From UBA6109 sp964506465 (GTDB lineage: Bacteria; Desulfobacterota; Syntrophia; Syntrophales; UBA6109): a stretch of 64,000 bases of DNA. A program made the position numbers and the translations under genes. The stretch's first letter is position 1, and each line of letters opens with the position of its first letter. Positions 17,673 to 26,449 of the stretch are shown here, in pieces. The notes under the pieces were generated by a model. That model was not told the DNA's origin. It ran no database searches and was given only the letters and a program-made list of their open reading frames with translations. The DNA lies in the NCBI GenBank assembly GCA_964506465.1, contig CAZDLM010000008.1:15343-79342 (forward strand). The letters run 5' to 3'.

Positions 17673-18647
17673 TTAAACCAAGCCCTTCCACGGGTTCAAA
17701 TCAGCCCCGGCGTTTTCAAACCTGTCGGCCAGAATATTCAGGGCATTCTTGTAGTAGAAAAGCTGCGGGATCCCCTCGCGGAACTTCACATCCTTCTCCC
17801 AACCATCGAGAATGTCCTCCGCCAGGCGGAAGTAAGGATACTCGCTGCCGAACATGAACTTCGTCCGCAGACGCGTATTGATGTCATGGATGATTCGGTC
17901 CGGCATGTACTTCGGCAGGGCTCCGGACGTCTCCCGATACACATTGCCCTTGTGCATGCAGACCAGTTCCGCCGCCTCCGTGAAGGGGTCGCACATGTGC
18001 ATGACGATGATTCTCAGCTTGGGGAATTCGGCGGCAACGTTATCGACATCTACGGGATTCGTATATTCCAGAACCTTGATGCCGCCGCCTCCCGGCATGC
18101 CGGTTCCCACCCCCGTGTAGCCGCCGTGCCACTGAATAAAGCCTCCATAGCTCTGAATCAAATCCCACAGAGGATAGAAACGGCGGTCATCGAGATGAAA
18201 TGCCTGGGAAGGCTGCTGGAACTTTATCCCAAGAGCCTTGAGGTCCCTCAGGCATCTTTCGGCCTCTTTAAGGGCCTCTGCACCGAGCCATGGATCAACG
18301 CAACCCCAAAAGCCCAGCATGAAGTCTCTGTTCCGCTGCCACAGGTTGTATATGTAATCGTTCGTCTGCCCCATTTCTCCCTGAGCAGTAGGCGCTATCC
18401 ATGCAGCAGGGCAGCAATAGACTCCGTACTTCCTGTAGGTCGCCGCCATCTCCTCCTCGGTGGGAAGGCGGGCCAACAACTCCTCCGTGGTCAGTTCATG
18501 GTGCCTGAAGTATTTCTCCAAAGCGAGTTGCTGCTTGGTAACCGGAGGCAGCGTCCCCGGACTGCCATCGCGCAGCGACCTTAGATTGCCTTGATGCCCA
18601 TGGACATCGATGATGGGGTATCCTCTTTCCTCCAGTGTCTTGGCCAT
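17673..18647 (-). CDS. Amidohydrolase 2 (ACMSD-like) family protein
   Basis: A 324-residue TIM-barrel metal-dependent hydrolase or decarboxylase of PF04909 type. Visible metal-site elements are IDVHGHQG near the N-terminus, QWHGGYTG, VMHMCDPF and FMFGSEYPYF. Most relatives have GSDYP in the last motif; here the aspartate is replaced by glutamate. No signal peptide. Family members decarboxylate or hydrolyse ring and ring-fission products, so it may supply the substrate for the surrounding CoA genes, but this is inference. GGAGAGG lies before the ATG. Confidence 0.82.
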   Translation of the reverse strand: MAKTLEERGYPIIDVHGHQGNLRSLRDGSPGTLPPVTKQQLALEKYFRHHELTTEELLARLPTEEEMAATYRKYGVYCCPAAWIAPTAQGEMGQTNDYIYNLWQRNRDFMLGFWGCVDPWLGAEALKEAERCLRDLKALGIKFQQPSQAFHLDDRRFYPLWDLIQSYGGFIQWHGGYTGVGTGMPGGGGIKVLEYTNPVDVDNVAAEFPKLRIIVMHMCDPFTEAAELVCMHKGNVYRETSGALPKYMPDRIIHDINTRLRTKFMFGSEYPYFRLAEDILDGWEKDVKFREGIPQLFYYKNALNILADRFENAGADLNPWKGLV

Positions 18648-18710
18648 ACCGTCACCTCTCCTGCATATCAGTGTTTTTTTCTTGATCAGTTGTGGGAATT
18701 TCCGTGCGGC

Positions 18711-19118
18711 TTACTTCCCGCCGCGAGACCCCGTATCGGTCAATTCGATCAGGAGGCCGTTTGAGCTCTTCGGATGCACGAAAGCGACCCTATCCGGACC
18801 CTCGTACATCTTCCCGACGATCTTGATCCCCTTGCCTTCCAATTCACCGACCAGCTTTTCCAGGTTCTCACAGAATATGGAAATGTGATGATAGCCGCCT
18901 CCGGAGTTTTTCACGAAGTTTCCGATGGGACCGTCCGGCGCCGTGGGCTGCATCAACTCGAAATTTGTCCCCTTCACATTCACTACCGAGGATATTTGTT
19001 TCAACTCGGGATATTCCGTTCTCTTCAACTCCTCCGCTCCGAAGGAACTTTTCAGGAAATTCAGCACCGCATCAATATCCTTGACCGCTATGCCTATGTG
19101 ATCTATGCATTTGATCAT
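18711..19118 (-). CDS. VOC-family protein, methylmalonyl-CoA epimerase-like
   Basis: A 135-residue protein with two beta-alpha-beta-beta-beta modules. The four metal ligands of methylmalonyl-CoA epimerase are in place: His in IDHIGIAV, Glu in NFELMQP, His in YHHISIF and Glu in LLIELTD. It would invert the C2 configuration of methylmalonyl-CoA or a similar branched acyl-CoA. No mutase is present in the window, so the true substrate could be a different 2-substituted acyl-CoA of this pathway. GAAGGAGAG precedes the ATG. Confidence 0.85.
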   Translation of the reverse strand: MIKCIDHIGIAVKDIDAVLNFLKSSFGAEELKRTEYPELKQISSVVNVKGTNFELMQPTAPDGPIGNFVKNSGGGYHHISIFCENLEKLVGELEGKGIKIVGKMYEGPDRVAFVHPKSSNGLLIELTDTGSRGGK

Positions 19119-19221
19119 CGTGTTTCTCTCCTTCTCGTGGGTCTATGGTCGTCGTTGCTCTGCGCGAAGAGGGGCACGACCTGGACAACGCAAAATTCAT
19201 TTCCAGGCATGGTGTACATCC

Positions 19222-19869
19222 TTATGCCATCCGCAACGCATCCTTTCCCGCTTTTATGATCCTGGCGATCTCGACTGCACGCCGAACGACCCCCTTGGCT
19301 GATGCGACGCCGAACTTGTCCTCCAAAACCATGTGGCGGCATCCCTTGACAAGTTTCCCCTCGCCGCCAATGCTGGTCAGCGCCAAGCCTCCCTCTCCCG
19401 CTGTGATCATGTGAAAAAGCGCGAATGTATTGTTCAACGCGCTGAGGGTTGACTCCAATCCGCCGTGACGCCGGTACGCCGCGATCAAGGCCCCGCCCAC
19501 CTTGTCTTTGAGTTTTCGCCCATGAACGTTACCGTAAACAAAGACCCTCATCCGATCCAGCATATTGGCGAGAAGTCCGGACATGCGCGCAATATGCACG
19601 GGCGTGGCCAATAGGATAACGTCTGACCGCAGCAGCGCTGGATAGATCTCATCCATCCCATCCGAAAAGGCGCAGAATTTTTCGGCTGTCTGGTTCTTCA
19701 AACACCAATTGCAGTGACGGCACCCCGCTATCTGCAGCCCGGAGAGACAAAACACTTTGAGGCGGATCTCCGGATCTTCAGCCGCATCACGCAAGGCTTC
19801 CTCAAGGAGCGCTTCCGTGTTCCCTCCCTTGACCGGACTTCCGGAAATACCGAGAATTTCAATCATCAT
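19222..19869 (-). CDS. Iron-sulfur flavoprotein-like, flavodoxin-fold
   Basis: A 215-residue flavodoxin-fold protein. The FMN phosphate loop is SGSPVKGGNTEALL and the second contact is TPVHIARMSG. A compact cysteine cluster, CRHCNWC plus a fourth Cys nine residues later, resembles the C-x2-C-x2-C-x4-7-C site of methanogen iron-sulfur flavoproteins (Isf), with a slightly longer last gap. It could carry electrons between ferredoxin and the dehydrogenases. A GTG at 19899 also opens the frame, but the ATG at 19869 starts directly before the first strand; its ribosome site is weak. Redox partner unknown. Confidence 0.8.
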   Translation of the reverse strand: MMIEILGISGSPVKGGNTEALLEEALRDAAEDPEIRLKVFCLSGLQIAGCRHCNWCLKNQTAEKFCAFSDGMDEIYPALLRSDVILLATPVHIARMSGLLANMLDRMRVFVYGNVHGRKLKDKVGGALIAAYRRHGGLESTLSALNNTFALFHMITAGEGGLALTSIGGEGKLVKGCRHMVLEDKFGVASAKGVVRRAVEIARIIKAGKDALRMA

Positions 19870-19985
19870 GACAAGGCCTTGGAGATATCGTCTTCCCACA
19901 GATGAGAAGCGCCTTCATTTCTGCTGCCGTCAAATTCTCACGCCGCGCTCCGACGCAAAAAAACGTTCAGCCGTCCGAAAAGGAC

Positions 19986-21161
19986 TCAGATTACCTTTTC
20001 GTCCCGCAGCGTCTCAATTTCTCCGGCAGAGAATCCCAATTCATTCAAAATCTCGCTGTTATGCTGCCCCAGCGCCGGCGCCGGCTCTCTGATCTCTCCC
20101 GGTGTCCCCGACAATTTGATGGGAATGCCGATCTGGGGCAGGCGGCCGGCATGCGGGTGCTCCGCTTCGACAATCATCTGCCGATGCCTGACCTGCTGAT
20201 CATTCAGGACCTCCCCCACTTCCTGAACCGGCCCGACGCAAACGTCCCGGCCCTTGAAGAACTCCGTCCATTCATCACGAGTCTTCTCACGAAACGTCTT
20301 GCGCAAGAAGAGATAAACACTCTCCAGCTTCTCTTGGTCTTCGGAGTCCTGACATTCGATCAGATCTTCACGCCCGAGCAGCTTGCAGAAATTTGCCCAG
20401 AAGTGCGGCTCGAGAGGCCCCAACGTCACGGCTTTGCCGTCCTTGGTCTCATAGACGGAGTACCAGGGAAGGTTCGCGCCGAGCCAAAACTTCCCCCGCT
20501 GGGGGGATTGTCCCATGGCTATGTAATCGGCGAGCGGTGCATGCTGAAACCCCAGAAGACCGTCAAGCATGGAGATGTCCACGTACTGTCCCCTTCCAGT
20601 CCGCTGCGCGGACTGCAGGGCAGCCAAGATGCCCACCGCGGCCAGCAGACCGCCGCTGTAATCGGCAATCGGCATGGCCGGCATGACGGGGTGCCGATCC
20701 CCGAACCCGCTCAGATTCAGGAGACCCGAATATCCCATGTAATTGATGTCATGCCCCGCCAGCAGCCGGTATGGGCCGTCCTGGCCGTAGCCGGAAATCG
20801 AGCAGTACACAATCTTCGGATTGGCGGCTGAAGCCCTGCCGTATCCGATCCCCAAGCGGTCCACCACTCCCGGGCGAAACCCCTCGAGAACCACGTGGGA
20901 CTTTTGCACGAGCGACAGGAAGATCTCTACCGCCTTGGGGGACTTCAGATTGAGGGTCAGGCTCTTCTTGTTCCGGTTCAGGTTCAGGAAACGAATCCCC
21001 ATCCCCTTGACCGCCGGCGCCTCATTCCGGAACCAGTCGCCGCCCTGGGGGTTCTCTATCTTGATAACCTCAGCTCCCAAATCGGCCAGGAGGCCCGTAC
21101 AATATGGGCCGGGGAGTGTTACCGTCAAATCGATAATGCGCAAACCTTTCAACGCTGACAT
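19986..21161 (-). CDS. CoA transferase, CaiB/BaiF (class III) family
   Basis: A 391-residue class III CoA transferase. The opening GLRIIDLTVTLPGPYCTGLLADLGAEVIKIE is typical, as is LNRNKKSLTLNLK, and the catalytic aspartate is in DISMLDGLLG. It moves CoA from a donor acyl-CoA to a free acid, the cheapest way to activate the pathway's substrate, or it could be a racemase-like member. It sits directly downstream of the 4-hydroxybutyryl-CoA dehydratase gene. The ATG at 21161 follows GGAGAAGGA; a longer form back to 21203 lacks family sequence. Confidence 0.9.
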   Translation of the reverse strand: MSALKGLRIIDLTVTLPGPYCTGLLADLGAEVIKIENPQGGDWFRNEAPAVKGMGIRFLNLNRNKKSLTLNLKSPKAVEIFLSLVQKSHVVLEGFRPGVVDRLGIGYGRASAANPKIVYCSISGYGQDGPYRLLAGHDINYMGYSGLLNLSGFGDRHPVMPAMPIADYSGGLLAAVGILAALQSAQRTGRGQYVDISMLDGLLGFQHAPLADYIAMGQSPQRGKFWLGANLPWYSVYETKDGKAVTLGPLEPHFWANFCKLLGREDLIECQDSEDQEKLESVYLFLRKTFREKTRDEWTEFFKGRDVCVGPVQEVGEVLNDQQVRHRQMIVEAEHPHAGRLPQIGIPIKLSGTPGEIREPAPALGQHNSEILNELGFSAGEIETLRDEKVI

Positions 21162-21238
21162 AAAGAGTCCTTCTCCCCGGCCGCTGCAGTACGATCGCCA
21201 CAAACGGAAAGCCCGCTTACAGGATTCGCCTTGCCGTC

Positions 21239-22687
21239 TTACTTGATGCCGGCGATATCCTTCGCAAAATTCTTCTTTGATTCGAAATCCACCAACCGGT
21301 ACATGGTGCTCTTCTGCGCAGCCGGCGGCCCTGCCCCATGGACAGACTCAACGACGTATCCGACCGAATTGACTCCGAAGAGAAGATTCTGAACCAGATA
21401 GAGGAGCTTCATCTTGTCTTCGACCCGCGCCCCCGGCGTTCCCTTAAAATACTTCTCCACATACTTGCCGATTTCCGGGCTCTGCAGATCTTTCTCTGAA
21501 ACCATCGTCCCCAGAATTCCGCCGCAGATATCGACGGCATTCTTCATCATGGCGAAGGGAAGGTCGGCCACGTTCAGCTTGCACACATTCCCCAAAAGCT
21601 GATTGATGAAATAGGTGCCCGCTTCCGTCTTCTGGCCTTCCGCCGCCGTCGCCAGACCGCAGGAGTAGATCGTTTCGGTCATGCGAACCATGTCCAGGAT
21701 CTTGTCACGGACATGAGGCAGCTTATCCACGCCGTTGTATTCGGCCAGCAGTTTCACCGCCCCGATGAGCACATCGCTCACTCCGGCCTTGCAGCCACCA
21801 TAGGTCTGCCGGTGATTGCAGCCGAAGAGCCATGGGATCCTTCCGGAAAATTCGACTTCCTTGTAAAGGAAAACCTTGTCCCATGGAATGAACACGTTCT
21901 CGAAGACGAGCAGGGTTTCCTGAGAACTGAATTTCGGGTTTCCCATATCGATGGGGCAGTTTTCCAACTTTCTCGTGTCACCCGGATTGCGTCCGTAGAT
22001 GTGGATCACCCCCGGAGCGTCCGTCGGCACGGCAAAGGCCACGGCATAATCTGCATCTTCTTTCTTCATCGACATCGTCGGCGCCACAAAGGTATAGTGG
22101 CAATTGATCGATCCGGTCTGGTTCGATTTGGCACCGCGCACCACGATCCCGTCTTTTCTCTCCTCCACCACGTGGAGGTACATATCCGGATCCGGCTGCT
22201 CGTGGGGTTTGAGCGACCGGTCGCCCTTGACGTCGGTCATGGCAACCCCTACATACAGATCCTTCTCGTGCACTTCCTTGAGGAAATTGACAAACCGCTC
22301 GTGATATTTCGTCCCCAGTTTCTGATCCATCTCGCGCGTAACCAGGAAGAGGGAATTGGCCGTATCCATCGTGGTGCAGCGCTGGAAACACGTACAGGTC
22401 TTCTGTCCGACCAGCCGTGCCATCTTCACCTTCTTCACCATGTCATCCATGCTGTTGTAGATGTTGGAAAAACGGTTGATCTTCTTTCCGGTGAACGAAG
22501 AGGTCACGGTCATCACGTCTTCATATCGCGGATCGCAGGCCAGATCATACGTCATCGCCACAGTGTTCTGGGAGGGAATCACGATGGGATGATCCACAGG
22601 GTTCTCTATCCGTTTTCCCATGATGTAGACGACCGGCTTCATTTTCCGCAAGCTTTCTCGGTACTGCTTCCCATTCATCAACGCCAT
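21239..22687 (-). CDS. abfD: 4-hydroxybutyryl-CoA dehydratase/vinylacetyl-CoA isomerase
   Basis: A 482-residue flavin and [4Fe-4S] radical dehydratase. Compared from memory with Clostridium aminobutyricum AbfD, all key residues are retained: cluster ligands Cys100 and Cys104 (CTCFQRC), His292 and Cys299 (CNHRQTYGGC), plus Glu257, Tyr296, Lys300 and the late Glu447 in VVESVHGAG. It converts 4-hydroxybutyryl-CoA to crotonyl-CoA and also isomerises vinylacetyl-CoA; the enzyme is oxygen sensitive. Crotonyl-CoA would then pass to the hydratase, dehydrogenases and thiolase of the same run. GGAGAAATAT precedes the ATG. Related 4-hydroxyphenylacetate hydroxylase-type proteins lack the cluster ligands, so misassignment is unlikely. 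Confidence 0.9.
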   Translation of the reverse strand: MALMNGKQYRESLRKMKPVVYIMGKRIENPVDHPIVIPSQNTVAMTYDLACDPRYEDVMTVTSSFTGKKINRFSNIYNSMDDMVKKVKMARLVGQKTCTCFQRCTTMDTANSLFLVTREMDQKLGTKYHERFVNFLKEVHEKDLYVGVAMTDVKGDRSLKPHEQPDPDMYLHVVEERKDGIVVRGAKSNQTGSINCHYTFVAPTMSMKKEDADYAVAFAVPTDAPGVIHIYGRNPGDTRKLENCPIDMGNPKFSSQETLLVFENVFIPWDKVFLYKEVEFSGRIPWLFGCNHRQTYGGCKAGVSDVLIGAVKLLAEYNGVDKLPHVRDKILDMVRMTETIYSCGLATAAEGQKTEAGTYFINQLLGNVCKLNVADLPFAMMKNAVDICGGILGTMVSEKDLQSPEIGKYVEKYFKGTPGARVEDKMKLLYLVQNLLFGVNSVGYVVESVHGAGPPAAQKSTMYRLVDFESKKNFAKDIAGIK

Positions 22688-22764
22688 ATATTTCTCCTTG
22701 TCCCGTTCAATCGGGTCTGCAAAAAAACCCCCACTGTTCGTTACGGCAGTGAAAAAGAAAACTG

Positions 22765-23619
22765 CTATTTGCCGTAATCATAGACTCCGCGTCCCGTCTT
22801 GCACCCCAGGCGCCCGGCTTTGACCATCTTGACCAAGAGAGGCGCCGGACGATACTTGTCCCCGAGTTCACGGTGAAACGTATTCATGCAGGCCACAAGA
22901 ATATCCAACCCGAAGGAATCTGCAGCCGCCAACGGCCCCAACGGCAATCCCAGTCCCTTCTCGCAACAACGGTCGATCACCTCAGGCTTCGCCAACGATG
23001 TCTCCAGGGCGAAAAACGCCTCGTTGATCAAAGGCAGGTAAAGACGATTGATCACAAAACCGGGAGAGTCTGCAACCGTCAGCGGTTCCTTGCCGCATTT
23101 CTTGAAGAAATCAACGATGGTCTGATGAGTCTCATCGGAGGTATCGAATCCGCGGGAGAGCTCGATCCCGGGGCTGGCCGCCGCCGGGTACAGAAAGTGC
23201 GTTCCCATGCACTTCTCCGGCCGTGAAAGTACTGACGCCATCTCGGAAATATACAAAGTGGATGTGTTGCTGCCGATAATGGCATCCTTGGAGACGAGGG
23301 GATCCAATTGTTTGAAAAGTTCCTTTTTGCGCTCCATGTCCTCGTAAATCGCTTCGATCACCAGATCCGCATCCGCCACCGCCTTCTTTAGATTCAGGCT
23401 GAACGTGATCAGGGAAGAGGTCTTTTGGATCTCCTCTTTCGTCATCTTTCTCTTCCCGATGCGGCTGTCCAAGAACGCCTTGATTTTGACCATCGCCTTG
23501 TCAATCTTCGCCTGCGTCCGGGCCACCAGAACCGTCGGATATCCGGCCCGTGCAGTGACAACGCCGATCTGATGCCCCATCGTCCCCGTGCCAATTATGG
23601 CAACCTTCCGAATCTCCAC
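22765..23619 (-). CDS. 3-hydroxyacyl-CoA dehydrogenase, tandem copy A
   Basis: A 284-residue NAD-dependent dehydrogenase with GTGTMGHQIGVV as the dinucleotide loop, SNTSTLYISEM, catalytic His in GTHFLYPAAASPG and a C-terminal LGLPLGPLAAADSFGL. It starts with GTG at 23619 behind GGGGATAGG. It is a tandem paralogue of the gene at 23709-24563. The C-terminal half is practically identical between the two, while the N-terminal half differs at many positions (for example ARTQAKID against DLTQEIMD). Both probably oxidise short-chain 3-hydroxyacyl-CoAs. Confidence 0.92.
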   Translation of the reverse strand: MEIRKVAIIGTGTMGHQIGVVTARAGYPTVLVARTQAKIDKAMVKIKAFLDSRIGKRKMTKEEIQKTSSLITFSLNLKKAVADADLVIEAIYEDMERKKELFKQLDPLVSKDAIIGSNTSTLYISEMASVLSRPEKCMGTHFLYPAAASPGIELSRGFDTSDETHQTIVDFFKKCGKEPLTVADSPGFVINRLYLPLINEAFFALETSLAKPEVIDRCCEKGLGLPLGPLAAADSFGLDILVACMNTFHRELGDKYRPAPLLVKMVKAGRLGCKTGRGVYDYGK

Positions 23620-23708
23620 TTCCTATCCCCTTGGCCCTATACCAAGAAGAGTTCACCCACTGTTCGACATGCCCCCGAGCGATGCAAACCGTTTAATAAG
23701 GAACCCTG

Positions 23709-24563
23709 CTATTTGCTGTAGTCGTAAACTCCGCGTCCCGTCTTGCGCCCCAGGCGCCCGGCTTTGACCATCTTGACCAAGAGAGGCGCCGGACGATACT
23801 TGTCCCCGAGTTCACGGTGAAACGTATTCATGCAGGCCACAAGAATATCCAACCCGAAGGAATCTGCAGCCGCCAACGGCCCCAACGGCAATCCCAGTCC
23901 CTTCTCGCAACAACGGTCGATCACCTCAGGCTTCGCCAACGATGTCTCCAGGGCGAAAAACGCCTCGTTGATCAAAGGCAGGTAAAGACGATTGATCACA
24001 AAACCGGGAGAGTCTGCAACCGTCAGCGGTTCCTTGCCGCATTTCTTGAAGAAATCAACGATGGTCTGATGCGTTTCATCGGAGGTATCGAATCCACGGG
24101 AGAGTTCGATCCCCGGGCTCGCCGCCGCCGGGTACAGAAAGTGCGTTCCCATGCACTTCTCCGGCCGCGCAAGCACTGACGCCATTTCGGAGATATACAG
24201 CGTGGAGGTGTTGCTGGCGATAATGGTCTCCTTCGGAACCAGAGGTTCGATCTGCCTGAAGAGGTCCTGTTTACACTGCATATCCTCAAAAACCGCTTCG
24301 ATCACCAGATCCGCATCCGCCACCGCCTTCTTCAGATCCAGGGTAGTCGTGATCAGCGAAAGGGCCTTCTGCGTTTCCTCCGCCGTCATCTTTCCCTTCT
24401 TGATGCGGCTGTTCAAGAACGCCTTGATTTTGACCATCGCCTTGTCCATGATTTCTTGAGTCAGATCCACCATGACTGTCGGATATCCTGCCCGGGAAGT
24501 GACAACGCCGATCTGATGCCCCATGGTCCCCATACCGATGACTGCAACTTTCTTGATCTCCAT
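23709..24563 (-). CDS. 3-hydroxyacyl-CoA dehydrogenase, tandem copy B
   Basis: Same length and architecture as copy A, with GMGTMGHQIGVV and SNTSTLYISEM. The ATG at 24563 follows AAAGGAG. DNA from 23748 to 24071 matches 22804-23127 in copy A without a difference that I can find, a tract of about 324 bp, then substitutions appear steadily upstream. That pattern suggests gene conversion after an older duplication. It lies 46 bp after etfA in the transcriptional direction. Confidence 0.92.
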   Translation of the reverse strand: MEIKKVAVIGMGTMGHQIGVVTSRAGYPTVMVDLTQEIMDKAMVKIKAFLNSRIKKGKMTAEETQKALSLITTTLDLKKAVADADLVIEAVFEDMQCKQDLFRQIEPLVPKETIIASNTSTLYISEMASVLARPEKCMGTHFLYPAAASPGIELSRGFDTSDETHQTIVDFFKKCGKEPLTVADSPGFVINRLYLPLINEAFFALETSLAKPEVIDRCCEKGLGLPLGPLAAADSFGLDILVACMNTFHRELGDKYRPAPLLVKMVKAGRLGRKTGRGVYDYSK

Positions 24564-24609
24564 TCCCTATCTCCTTTCCCGTGTTCCCCAACGAGTTCAC
24601 CGCATGGTT

Positions 24610-25620
24610 TTACGCGCCGCTCTTTTCCTTTTTCAACTCTTGTATAAGGCAGGGAAGAATCTTTCCCAAGTCCCCGGCCAGACCGAGGTCGGCCACTTCG
24701 AAGATAGGCGCTTTCGGATTCTGATCGATGGCTACAATCACCTTTGCTTTTGAAAAACCCGTCGTAAAATGCATGGCACCCGATGCCCCGGCACTGACAA
24801 ACAGCTTGGGGGCGATCGTCTTGCCGCTGGATCCGATCATCCTGTCTTCCGTGACCCAGCCGGCATCCATCGCGGGCCTGCTCCCCGCCGTCGCACCGCC
24901 CAGAGACTCGGCCAGCTCCTCAGCCAGACGAAATCCTCCGACGGACTGGAATCCCCATCCACCTCCGACGACAATCTCCGCATCCTCCAGCTTCATCCCA
25001 GCAGGCGGAGACTCGATCATCTCCACGGTCTCGACGCGCTCGTCCTCCCCCGTGATCTGGGCGGCAATTTTGACGATCTCCCCCTTCCCGGATTGGACCC
25101 TGGCGGGCTTCTCAAACACCCCGGAACGAACCGTCGCCATCTGCGGCGCCGCCTGGGGACAGGCAATCTTGACCACAAAGTTCCCCCCCCAACCTGGAAC
25201 AGCGGCGATCAGTTTCTTCTGTCCCTGCATCTCTTCCAGATAAAGATCGGAACAATGGGCGGTAAGACCCGTCTTCACCTTCGCAGCCACACGCGGGGCC
25301 AAATCCATCCCGATCATGGTCGCTCCAAGCAGGAACAACTCCGGCCGATGCTCTTCGATCAGATCGGCAATCAGCCTCGCATAGGCCCCACTCTGATAAA
25401 GTCTCAGCTTCTTATGCTCCAACCCGTATACCTTCTGCGCACCGTAACTGACTAGTTGCTGCGCCAAATCGTCGATTTGATCGCCCAAAAGAACGGCAAC
25501 CAAAGGGGCCGACAGTTGGCCAGCCAGTTCTTTCCCCTTGTTCAGCAGTTCCAGGGAAACGGGCATCAACCTCCCGTCCCGCTGTTCTGCGAATATCCAA
25601 ACCTCGCCTTGCTTGGCCAT
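24610..25620 (-). CDS. etfA: Electron transfer flavoprotein alpha subunit
   Basis: A 336-residue EtfA. The C-terminal FAD domain is clear: VVGGGWGFQSVGGFRLAEELA, RPAMDAGWVTEDRMIGSSGKTIAPKLFVSAGASGAMHF and FSKAKVIVAIDQNPKAPIFEVADLG. The usual GQTGK is GSSGK here. It pairs with EtfB encoded 14 bp upstream and accepts electrons from the acyl-CoA dehydrogenases of the operon. Whether the pair is bifurcating cannot be decided by eye. Confidence 0.95.
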   Translation of the reverse strand: MAKQGEVWIFAEQRDGRLMPVSLELLNKGKELAGQLSAPLVAVLLGDQIDDLAQQLVSYGAQKVYGLEHKKLRLYQSGAYARLIADLIEEHRPELFLLGATMIGMDLAPRVAAKVKTGLTAHCSDLYLEEMQGQKKLIAAVPGWGGNFVVKIACPQAAPQMATVRSGVFEKPARVQSGKGEIVKIAAQITGEDERVETVEMIESPPAGMKLEDAEIVVGGGWGFQSVGGFRLAEELAESLGGATAGSRPAMDAGWVTEDRMIGSSGKTIAPKLFVSAGASGAMHFTTGFSKAKVIVAIDQNPKAPIFEVADLGLAGDLGKILPCLIQELKKEKSGA

Positions 25621-25633
25621 AGCTTCTTTCCCC

Positions 25634-26434
25634 TTAAATCACTCCGTATTCGCGCAGCCGTTTCACGGCCAGTTTCGCCATTTCCTCTTCCGAACCCTTC
25701 AACATCTCCCGCTTCCGCTTCGATTCGAGCTGCATGATTCCGACCACTCGCGTGGGAGATCCCGGAAGTCCGACGCACTCCTTATCCCCTTCAATGTCAC
25801 TGCAACCCCAACACTGAACCTCTTTCCCGGCCGCCCCCATAATATCCAGAACCGAAGGCAGACGGCAGGTATTGATATTCTTCATCACCGTCATGACCGC
25901 CGGCATCTTCACCTTCACCTTCAAATACCCGTACTCGATCGCCCTCTTGACAACGGCTTCCCCTTCGTTCGGCCAATCCATCTCTACCACATGGGTCACG
26001 TGCGGCACCCCCAGCAGCTCGGCCAACTGAGGCCCCACCTGGAGCGTCGCCCCGTCGATGCTCTCATTCCCGCAGAGCACCAGATCATACTTTCCGGCCC
26101 GCTCAATCCCCCTGGCCAGGGTATAAGCCGTTGCCAAGGAATCGGCGCCGGCCAGCGTCATGTCGCAAAGAAGCACCCCCTCATCGGCCCCGAGGGCATA
26201 CGCCTCTTCCAGAACCTCGCGCGCCTGTGGAGGTCCCATGGTAATCGCCGTCACTTTGCCTGAAAACCTGTCCCGTATCCGCAACGCCTCCTCAAGTGCA
26301 TTCTTGTCCAACGGATTCAACACGGACGGGATTCCGGCCCGGCGGATAGTACCCGTTGCCGGATCGAGCGTAATCTTCGCGAAATGCTCGGGATGCGGAA
26401 CCTGCTTGACGCAAACGATACAGTGGAACGACAC
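25634..26434 (-). CDS. etfB: Electron transfer flavoprotein beta subunit
   Basis: A 266-residue EtfB, with CVKQVPHPEH, the long LNPLDKNALEEALRI, the signature LVLCGNESIDGATLQVGPQLAELLG and a C-terminal KRLREYGVI. The start is a GTG at 26434 with AAAGGAGG eight bases upstream. The gene lies between a variant acyl-CoA dehydrogenase and etfA, so the dehydrogenase and its electron acceptor are probably made together. Confidence 0.95.
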   Translation of the reverse strand: MSFHCIVCVKQVPHPEHFAKITLDPATGTIRRAGIPSVLNPLDKNALEEALRIRDRFSGKVTAITMGPPQAREVLEEAYALGADEGVLLCDMTLAGADSLATAYTLARGIERAGKYDLVLCGNESIDGATLQVGPQLAELLGVPHVTHVVEMDWPNEGEAVVKRAIEYGYLKVKVKMPAVMTVMKNINTCRLPSVLDIMGAAGKEVQCWGCSDIEGDKECVGLPGSPTRVVGIMQLESKRKREMLKGSEEEMAKLAVKRLREYGVI

Positions 26435-26449
26435 GGCGTAAACCTCCTT

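Noticed and set aside
22705..22745. Possible sigma-54 motif between abfD and a dehydrogenase gene (GG and GC boxes with right spacing)
   Set aside because: The four bases after TGG do not match, and the gap is a short intra-operon spacer; poly-C/poly-A composition explains the chance match.
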